Shown here one piece after another: positions 22,054-26,889 of a DNA stretch of 26,889 nucleotides. The notes under the pieces are model-generated. The model was not told the DNA's origin. It did not search any database and saw only the letters and a program-made list of their open reading frames with translations. The position numbers and the translations under genes are program-made. The stretch spans positions 1 through 26,889 of the forward strand of contig CAXYYS010000025.1 in NCBI GenBank assembly GCA_964293585.1, read 5' to 3'. The DNA comes from JAKVKY01 sp964293585. Its GTDB lineage: Bacteria; Bacillota; Negativicutes; Acidaminococcales; Acidaminococcaceae. How positions within the stretch are numbered: the first letter of the stretch is position 1; each line of letters begins with the position of its first letter.

Positions 22054-24021
22054 TTACTGTTTAGTGTCTGCCATCTCATCCGCCTTGGCAAGGTGTTGCT
22101 CAGGTTCCTGTTTAGTCTGGGGCTGGGTGAGGGGTATGGTAAAGATAACTTCCGTACCCTTACCGGGAGTGCTTTCCAGAAAAATCTGGCCGCCGTGCAG
22201 TTCTACCAGCTGTTTGACGATAGGGAGTCCCAGTCCGGTACCGGAATAACGACGGGTGTACGAGTTGTCCACCTGTTCAAATTCCTGGAAGACGCGGGCC
22301 TGGTCCTCGGGTGCGATACCGATACCGTCATCGCTGACGATACTTTCCATGAACATATCCCGTTTATAAACGGCAATCTTGATATGGCCGTCGGGAGACG
22401 TAAACTTGATAGCATTGGAAATCAGGTTATAGTAAATTTGTTTAATCCGTTTGGCATCTGCATTCAGGATAAAATCATCCGGTTCCCGGACGACCTGGAA
22501 ATGCAGCCTTTTTTCTACGGCCAGGCCTCTTAAGACGCTTACGGTAGAATCCAGCAGGCTTTTAATATTAAACGGGGCAACATTCAGGAACATCATACCG
22601 GCCCGCATCTTGGAAACATCCAGCAGGTCGTTGATTAAGACCAGCAGGTGGTTGCCGCAGTCCAGGGCGCTCATCACGTTGCGCATCTGTTTCTCGTTTA
22701 AAGGCCCAAGATATTCGTGTTTCAAAATATCGCAGGCGTTGATAATTACGCTTAAAGGTGTTCGCAGCTCGTGGGTCATGTTAGACAGGAACTGGGCTTT
22801 GGCTATGCTCAGCTTCTGCATCTGTGCTACCACGGTCTGTAAATGTTCCGTTCTTTCACTGACCATACGTTCCAACTCGTCGTGGTTACGTTTAAGCTGG
22901 GTTGCTAACAGCTGCCCGATGGGCAGGAAGATAATCATGCACAGGAAAGAAATCATCAGACCAATCTTACGATTATCCGTGACCATGAAGTTCAGGCGTT
23001 CTTCCGGCAGTCCCAGGCTGATATAACCTACTACCTCGCCCAGATGGTTCTTTAAAGCTTCATCCATGAACATATAGTCCACGCCGTTTAGTTTGGCGGT
23101 ACCCAGATAATAACCTTCATAAGAGGATTTGCTGGGGCGGGGCAGCGCCGTGGTGCCTACCATCCAGTTCTTTTCTTCGCCTACGGTAGATTTGGTTGCT
23201 ACCCTGATGCCGTCTACGGTAAGTACCAGGAACCCTTCGGTAGCCCTGCTGCTCACGTATTGCGGGAAATAATAATCGCTGTTGGCTACGCCGATGAGCA
23301 CGATGCTGCCCAGGACCTGGCCCGGATTATTATTGTCCACGATGGGGACGATGTTGGTTTCGGATAAGCTTTTATTCAGGTATTCGCCTTTACCGGCGAA
23401 ACCTTCCTTAAGTTTAACCTGGAATTTTTTATACAGGTCGCTATTTTCCCGGAACAGGTCGTCTAAAGGAAAGACCTCGGTACTGCTTAGCGCTTTATTT
23501 GTATCCAGGCATTTACCTACCAATTGTCCCAAAGGACTATCGGAATGATAAATAACGCTGGGATCCGTCTTGGCCAAAAGCCGGTTGTGGGCATCCACGA
23601 TTACAGCGTAGTCCACTTTATCAAAATTGACCTGGATGGGTTTAATTTTTTTGGCAAGCAGGTCTGTTTTGCGTTCGCGGATAGCATTTTGCAGATCGTC
23701 ATCCTGCACCAGGGAAAAACAGGTCTTAACGATATCGTTCTGCCGCTCTTTCATCTCGCTGCGCGCGATGGTTAAGGAGGCCAGCAGATATTTTTCCTGG
23801 TCTTTGCGCAGCTGTTCCTGCAGATACAAACTGGAAACCAGCATCAGCAAGACCAGTGGAATAACAACAAAACTGACCACCACAATGGTCATCTTTTTGT
23901 GGATGGGCAGTTTGTCGATAAAGTTTAAGATAGTTTGAAAAAATGGCGCCGGTCCGTGTTCTCTCTGCACCCGCGTGTCAGATTGCACCTGATCCTGCTG
24001 GAATGGTAATTTTGTAGCCAC
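22054..24021 (-). CDS. Membrane sensor histidine kinase
   Basis: The 655-residue kinase has a cytoplasmic N-terminus, a membrane helix (about 44-66), an outer sensor domain of Cache type (about 67-350), a second helix (about 353-374), a short coiled coil, then HisKA with H417 ('SNMTHELRTPLS') and HATPase_c with the N box ('NLISNAIKFTS', 532-542), G1 ('DDGIGI', 564-569) and G2 ('GTGLGL', 594-599). All catalytic motifs are intact. Cache domains of this type bind small molecules such as dicarboxylates or amino acids, which fits the dicarboxylate carrier nearby (inference). The start is GTG, seven bases after AAGGAG. It lies between a PocR-LuxR gene and its response regulator on the same strand. 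Confidence 0.92.
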   Translation of the reverse strand: MATKLPFQQDQVQSDTRVQREHGPAPFFQTILNFIDKLPIHKKMTIVVVSFVVIPLVLLMLVSSLYLQEQLRKDQEKYLLASLTIARSEMKERQNDIVKTCFSLVQDDDLQNAIRERKTDLLAKKIKPIQVNFDKVDYAVIVDAHNRLLAKTDPSVIYHSDSPLGQLVGKCLDTNKALSSTEVFPLDDLFRENSDLYKKFQVKLKEGFAGKGEYLNKSLSETNIVPIVDNNNPGQVLGSIVLIGVANSDYYFPQYVSSRATEGFLVLTVDGIRVATKSTVGEEKNWMVGTTALPRPSKSSYEGYYLGTAKLNGVDYMFMDEALKNHLGEVVGYISLGLPEERLNFMVTDNRKIGLMISFLCMIIFLPIGQLLATQLKRNHDELERMVSERTEHLQTVVAQMQKLSIAKAQFLSNMTHELRTPLSVIINACDILKHEYLGPLNEKQMRNVMSALDCGNHLLVLINDLLDVSKMRAGMMFLNVAPFNIKSLLDSTVSVLRGLAVEKRLHFQVVREPDDFILNADAKRIKQIYYNLISNAIKFTSPDGHIKIAVYKRDMFMESIVSDDGIGIAPEDQARVFQEFEQVDNSYTRRYSGTGLGLPIVKQLVELHGGQIFLESTPGKGTEVIFTIPLTQPQTKQEPEQHLAKADEMADTKQ

Positions 24022-24124
24022 TTGCGTACTCCTTATGCCAGTTATTACAAAGATATCTTACCATATTAGCAACACAATTTCCAGAGCCGGTACAGGAAAC
24101 GCCGGTTGTAGCAGCGCAGGCGGA

Positions 24125-24877
24125 TCAGGTCGTAGGAGTACCGGATTCGGACTGTTTGCTCTTATCAAATTTGCCGTAATAACGTACGATAATCTGCATA
24201 CGGTCATGCAGGTCCAGTTTAGCAAGGATATTGCTGACATGGGTTTTGACCGTGGTTTCACTGATAAAAAGGCTGGTCGCAATTTGTTTATTGGTCATGC
24301 CCCGGCACAAAAGTTCTACGATCTCCCATTCCCGGTTACTGATACGTTCATCACGCAGGTTGTAGGGGAGACTGGTAGCTGCCGCAGATTTAAAGGGCGT
24401 GAAAACAGAATAATCTACATTTAATAGTTTTAAGGCGCTGTCTAAAAGCGTCGCCAAATCTTCAATTTGTTCCTTGCTCAGGACGGGCAGGTTGTATTTG
24501 GCCCTCAAAGCTTCGGGAATCCTGGTATCCGGGGTTGTAATCCCGCCGTAGTACGCATACGCAATCGGATGATCGTTAAAAAATACGGTGCAATAAATGC
24601 AGGTAATGCCGAAGGGGCATACGGAAATCCTGGTAGGAGTTTCCGGCAAGGAAGCAATAGCGGTAGCCGCTGTTTCCTGGCAACGTTTAAGATTATCTTT
24701 TTGTACGGCCAGGCAGAACAAAGATTCCCGTGAGCAAACAGTTAAAGGCTTACCCTGGATATCATAGAAACACATACTGCCGCCAAAATTCTTGGAAAAA
24801 TAATCTTGGAAAGTCTGCAGTTTGTCAAGGCCGATAAACTTTAACCACTGTTCCGTTGTGAGATTATCCTTTTTCAT
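24125..24877 (-). CDS. LuxR-family regulator with N-terminal PocR sensory domain
   Basis: The 250-residue protein joins a PocR ligand-binding domain (about 10-160) to a LuxR/NarL-type helix-turn-helix (about 178-235, 'ISNREWEIVELLCRGMTNKQ', 'SETTVKTHVSNILAKL'). The PocR part has the expected cysteine set: C55, C66, C87 ('SVCPFG'), C93 and C96. PocR domains sense small hydrocarbon derivatives; C-rich forms may bind a metal. I chose the ATG at 24877 since GGAG sits six bases ahead; the ATG at 24889 has AAGG directly abutting. The gene opens the leftward cluster with the histidine kinase (103-bp gap) and is divergent from the dicarboxylate carrier, so control of that carrier is likely (inference). 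Confidence 0.9.
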   Translation of the reverse strand: MKKDNLTTEQWLKFIGLDKLQTFQDYFSKNFGGSMCFYDIQGKPLTVCSRESLFCLAVQKDNLKRCQETAATAIASLPETPTRISVCPFGITCIYCTVFFNDHPIAYAYYGGITTPDTRIPEALRAKYNLPVLSKEQIEDLATLLDSALKLLNVDYSVFTPFKSAAATSLPYNLRDERISNREWEIVELLCRGMTNKQIATSLFISETTVKTHVSNILAKLDLHDRMQIIVRYYGKFDKSKQSESGTPTT

Positions 24878-25037
24878 TTTTAACTCCATCCTTAACTCAC
24901 AAATTACAAGAAAACTTAACGCCTAAAGTACAAGAAAAATAACTGAAGTTTAAAATTCTTTACACACATACATCTAAATAAAGAATCACAAGGAATGGTA
25001 GTACAACTAAATATTAAACACATTCTTTGCTCTATAA

Positions 25038-25066
25038 ATTATAGCTTTAAATGAGCGGAAAAGCAA
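25038..25066 (-). promoter_or_regulatory. Promoter of the LuxR-kinase-response regulator cluster
   Basis: On the minus strand TTGCTT (25066-25061), a 17-bp spacer and TATAAT (25043-25038) form a good promoter, giving a leader of about 150 bases. A GTAGTAC at 24998-25004 lies shortly downstream of the start and could allow autorepression. Confidence 0.6.
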
Positions 25067-25108
25067 GATAAAAGCTGATTATTCTGCGTGTTGGAATTTA
25101 AAAAAAAT

Positions 25109-25132
25109 ATCTAAAGTAGTACTACTTTAGAT
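25109..25132. promoter_or_regulatory. Perfect 24-bp palindrome, candidate LuxR/PocR operator
   Basis: ATCTAAAGTAGT followed directly by its exact reverse complement makes a 24-bp palindrome with no spacer. It lies between the luxR promoter and a weak carrier promoter, centred about 68 bp upstream of the latter's expected start. LuxR-type regulators bind such dyads. Confidence 0.55.
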
Positions 25133-25153
25133 GTAGTACGCATAAAAGCACGG

Positions 25154-25182
25154 TTGTCCTAGTTAAAAAAGGAAAAAATATT
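25154..25182 (+). promoter_or_regulatory. Weak candidate promoter of the dicarboxylate carrier
   Basis: TTGTCC (25154-25159), 17 bp and AATATT (25177-25182). The -10 matches four of six positions, as expected for an activator-dependent promoter beside the palindrome. The leader would be about 325 bases. Confidence 0.3.
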
Positions 25183-25289
25183 TTCTGAAAGTAGGGTCAA
25201 TTCGCCGTATGATAACTAAAAATCATTAAAAAATTACAATCTTTTTTGCAAGTTTCCGGTTCCGAAGAAAAGTTTACACTTAAATTCCT

Positions 25290-25312
25290 AAATCCGGGCG
25301 TAACCCGGATTT
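25290..25312. promoter_or_regulatory. Hairpin in the carrier leader
   Basis: AAATCCGGG and CCCGGATTT pair perfectly around CGTAA. No T-run follows on the plus strand, so it is not a simple terminator; it could stabilise or regulate the mRNA leader. Confidence 0.45.
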
Positions 25313-25514
25313 GCACTTCCGCTAAAGTAGTACCGCCTGGAGGAGAAAGCCTGTAAAAGTGCTGCTATCTTCGTGCCAACGGCTTATTTTATGAGGAGAC
25401 TCAAAGAAGTATCCTAAGGATGCAGAACAAGTTTCTGTACAGCATTGTCGCGACTGCCAATCCTGGCGCACAGGAGGAACAGTCCAAAATCCCACAATAA
25501 AGGAGGAAATTAGT

Positions 25515-26792
25515 ATGGGAAAGGATGTACAATGTTTAATCCTTTTGCTGGTTGTTGCCATTCTTTTTATTTCTGAAATTATTCCCCTGGCAATTACAGC
25601 AACCGCTGGCGCCATCGCATGTGGCGTCATGGGCTTTATCCCGACGAAAGAAGTCTTCAGTGGTCTGTCCAACTCCACGGTAGTACTGTTCGCCGGCATG
25701 TTCGTCGTAGGTGCAGCAATGTTCTACACCGGCCTGGCACAGAAGATCGGTCAGGGCGTGGTTAGACTCTCCGGCACCGGCGAAAACAGTTTAATGTTTG
25801 GTATCATGTTTGTTGGCTGTGCACTTTCTTCTGTACTGTCCAACACCGGTACCGCTGCCTGCTTGATGCCCGTAGTATTAGGTATCTGCGCTGCAGCTCA
25901 TATTCCCGCTTCCCGCGAATTAATGCCTCTGGCTTTCGCGGCTGGCTTGGGCGGCACCATCACTCTGGTTGGTACGCCTCCTAACATCATCGCTTCCGGC
26001 GCTCTGTCCGCTGCAGGCTTCAAACCTTTCGGTTTCTTCGAATTTGCCTGGATCGGTATTCCTCTGAGCGTAGCAGGTATGCTGTACATGATGTTCATCG
26101 GCAAGCACCTGATCCCCAAGCGGGAACTGGATGCCAACCAGGACATTCAACAGGAAATTGATGCTAACGAAAATGTTTCTTCTACTAAGCAGATCATTTC
26201 CGGCGTCATCCTGCTGGTATGCGTCATCATCATGGCCCTGGATGTTAAGTGGTTCAACCTGGAAATGGCTGCCATCACCGGTGCACTGGTTTGCGTCCTG
26301 ACCGGCTGCTTAACCGAGAAACAAGCTTATGCTTCCATTGACTGGGTAACGATTTTCCTGTTCGCAGGTATGATGCCTGTATCTACCGCTATGGATAAGA
26401 CCGGCGCCGGCAAGTTAATCGCTGGCTGGGCAGTCAGCATCATGGGCGGTTCTCCTTCTCCGATGGTAGTGACGATTGTATTGTTCATCATCAGCTGTGG
26501 TCTGACCCAGTTCATGAGCAATACTGCCGCTGCCGCTCTGCTGTGCCCGATTGGTATCGCCATTGCGAAACAATTAGGTGCATCTCCGCAAGCAGTATTG
26601 ATGGCCATTGGTATCGCCGCTTCTTGCGCTTTCGCAACTCCTGTAGGCACGCCTCCTAACACTCTGGTGCTGGGCCCCGGCGGCTACAAGTTCATGGACT
26701 ACGTAAAAGCTGGTACCGGTCTGGTTATCGTCAGCTTCATCGTTTCCATCATCATCATCCCGATGGTATGGCCTTTCTTCCCTGGCAAGTAA
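25515..26792 (+). CDS. DASS (SLC13) family dicarboxylate transporter
   Basis: The 425-residue carrier has the twofold repeat of the divalent anion:sodium symporter family. Each half has an SNT motif ('LSNTGTAACLMPV' and 'MSNTAAAALLCPI') and a GTPPN motif ('LVGTPPNIIAS' and 'PVGTPPNTLVLG'), which form the sodium and substrate sites. About eleven to twelve membrane helices are visible. Substrates of the family are succinate, malate, fumarate, citrate or sulfate; succinate is a guess from the likely organism. AGGAGG precedes the ATG. Codon use is strongly biased to a few codons (CTG, GGC, ATC, ACC), more than its neighbours, which suggests high expression. The long divergent regulatory region points to tight control by the adjacent LuxR regulator. 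Confidence 0.92.
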   Translation: MGKDVQCLILLLVVAILFISEIIPLAITATAGAIACGVMGFIPTKEVFSGLSNSTVVLFAGMFVVGAAMFYTGLAQKIGQGVVRLSGTGENSLMFGIMFVGCALSSVLSNTGTAACLMPVVLGICAAAHIPASRELMPLAFAAGLGGTITLVGTPPNIIASGALSAAGFKPFGFFEFAWIGIPLSVAGMLYMMFIGKHLIPKRELDANQDIQQEIDANENVSSTKQIISGVILLVCVIIMALDVKWFNLEMAAITGALVCVLTGCLTEKQAYASIDWVTIFLFAGMMPVSTAMDKTGAGKLIAGWAVSIMGGSPSPMVVTIVLFIISCGLTQFMSNTAAAALLCPIGIAIAKQLGASPQAVLMAIGIAASCAFATPVGTPPNTLVLGPGGYKFMDYVKAGTGLVIVSFIVSIIIIPMVWPFFPGK

Positions 26793-26825
26793 TTTTTGAC
26801 AACAGTGCTGCCAGAAACGTATAAA

Positions 26826-26860
26826 ACCCCCGTGCGCTTTAGGGGGGGGGGCTAGTTTTT
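26826..26860 (+). terminator. Probable terminator of the carrier gene, with a 10-G run
   Basis: ACCCCC pairs with part of a G-run (26842-26851), followed by GCTAGTTTTT. The stem is short and the run of ten G is unusual; it may be a sequencing or assembly error, or a slippage tract. Confidence 0.45.
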
Positions 26861-26889
26861 AAAAAAGATTTTAAAAAGGGATCACTATA

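Larger units (their letters stand above)
24878..25514. other. 637-bp regulatory region between the LuxR regulator and the dicarboxylate carrier
   Basis: This AT-rich divergent region holds no clear gene. It contains the luxR promoter (25038-25066), a 24-bp palindrome (25109-25132), GTAGTAC heptamers at 24998-25004, 25133-25139 and 25327-25333 besides the palindrome, a weak rightward promoter (25154-25182), a hairpin (25290-25312) and a GC-richer leader with a possible 26-codon frame (25420-25500, 'MQNKFLYSIVATANPG' and on), whose AAGG is too close to its ATG to be convincing. Confidence 0.6.

Noticed and set aside
25420..25500. A 26-codon frame just upstream of the dicarboxylate carrier as a leader peptide
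   Set aside because: The AAGG directly abuts the ATG and nothing else supports translation; only mentioned within the intergenic description.
1..26889. Avoidance of CTGCAG as a sign of old restriction pressure
   Set aside because: More than a dozen CTGCAG sites are present in the window, including several in core genes, so there is no clear avoidance.
1..26889. CRISPR arrays, tRNA or rRNA genes, insertion sequences, prophage genes
   Set aside because: No regular spacer-repeat arrays, cloverleaf-like sequences, transposase or phage structural motifs were seen on either strand.

Overview
The window looks like chromosomal DNA of an anaerobic, diderm Firmicute-type bacterium, most likely of the Negativicutes (Acidaminococcaceae, for example a Phascolarctobacterium-like gut organism). 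This is inference from the mix of genes: a giant fused 2-hydroxyacyl-CoA dehydratase activase-type protein, a dicarboxylate (DASS/SLC13) carrier with a PocR-LuxR regulator, Sec-exported proteins with AxA-type cleavage sites, and Gram-positive-like strong Shine-Dalgarno sites with many extended -10 promoters. No rRNA, tRNA, CRISPR array or transposase gene was seen.

Left part (1-8200). A WYL-domain regulator and a small co-oriented gene that carries an in-frame TGA run leftward. An 827-bp gap with tandem repeats and a hairpin follows, then a diaminopropionate ammonia-lyase (dpaL). A visibly AT-rich two-gene island (3303-5823) encodes a type II restriction-modification system of the BsuBI/PstI type: an N6-adenine methyltransferase overlapped by its endonuclease. 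It ends at a strong bidirectional terminator shared with a convergent metallo-beta-lactamase-fold protein. Next is a uridine phosphorylase that carries a Sec signal peptide, then a small XRE regulator.

Middle part (8350-16470). A membrane-anchored Ser/Thr protein kinase and an HTH-like helical partner are transcribed divergently from a symmetric pair of abutting extended -10 promoters. Then come a small exported protein with FPD repeats, a ferritin-like/VIT1 fusion for iron or manganese, an exported protein of unknown function, an acyltransferase-3 membrane enzyme and a KefB-like cation:proton antiporter.

Right part (16470-26889). A 1414-residue protein fuses two activase ATPase domains to dehydratase-like regions. 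It is followed by a leftward cluster of PocR-LuxR regulator, sensor histidine kinase and an output-domain-less response regulator. This cluster is divergent from a DASS dicarboxylate transporter. The 637-bp region between them holds a perfect 24-bp palindrome and further GTAGTAC heptamers. A related GTAGTACTAC palindrome lies in the promoter region of the 1414-residue gene. The simplest reading is that one regulator controls uptake of a dicarboxylate such as succinate and possibly the dehydratase-type gene.

The most interesting items are the exported uridine phosphorylase, the kinase/HTH pair with its back-to-back promoter, and the GTAGTAC regulon hypothesis. All calls come from reading the sequence by eye; no searches were run.
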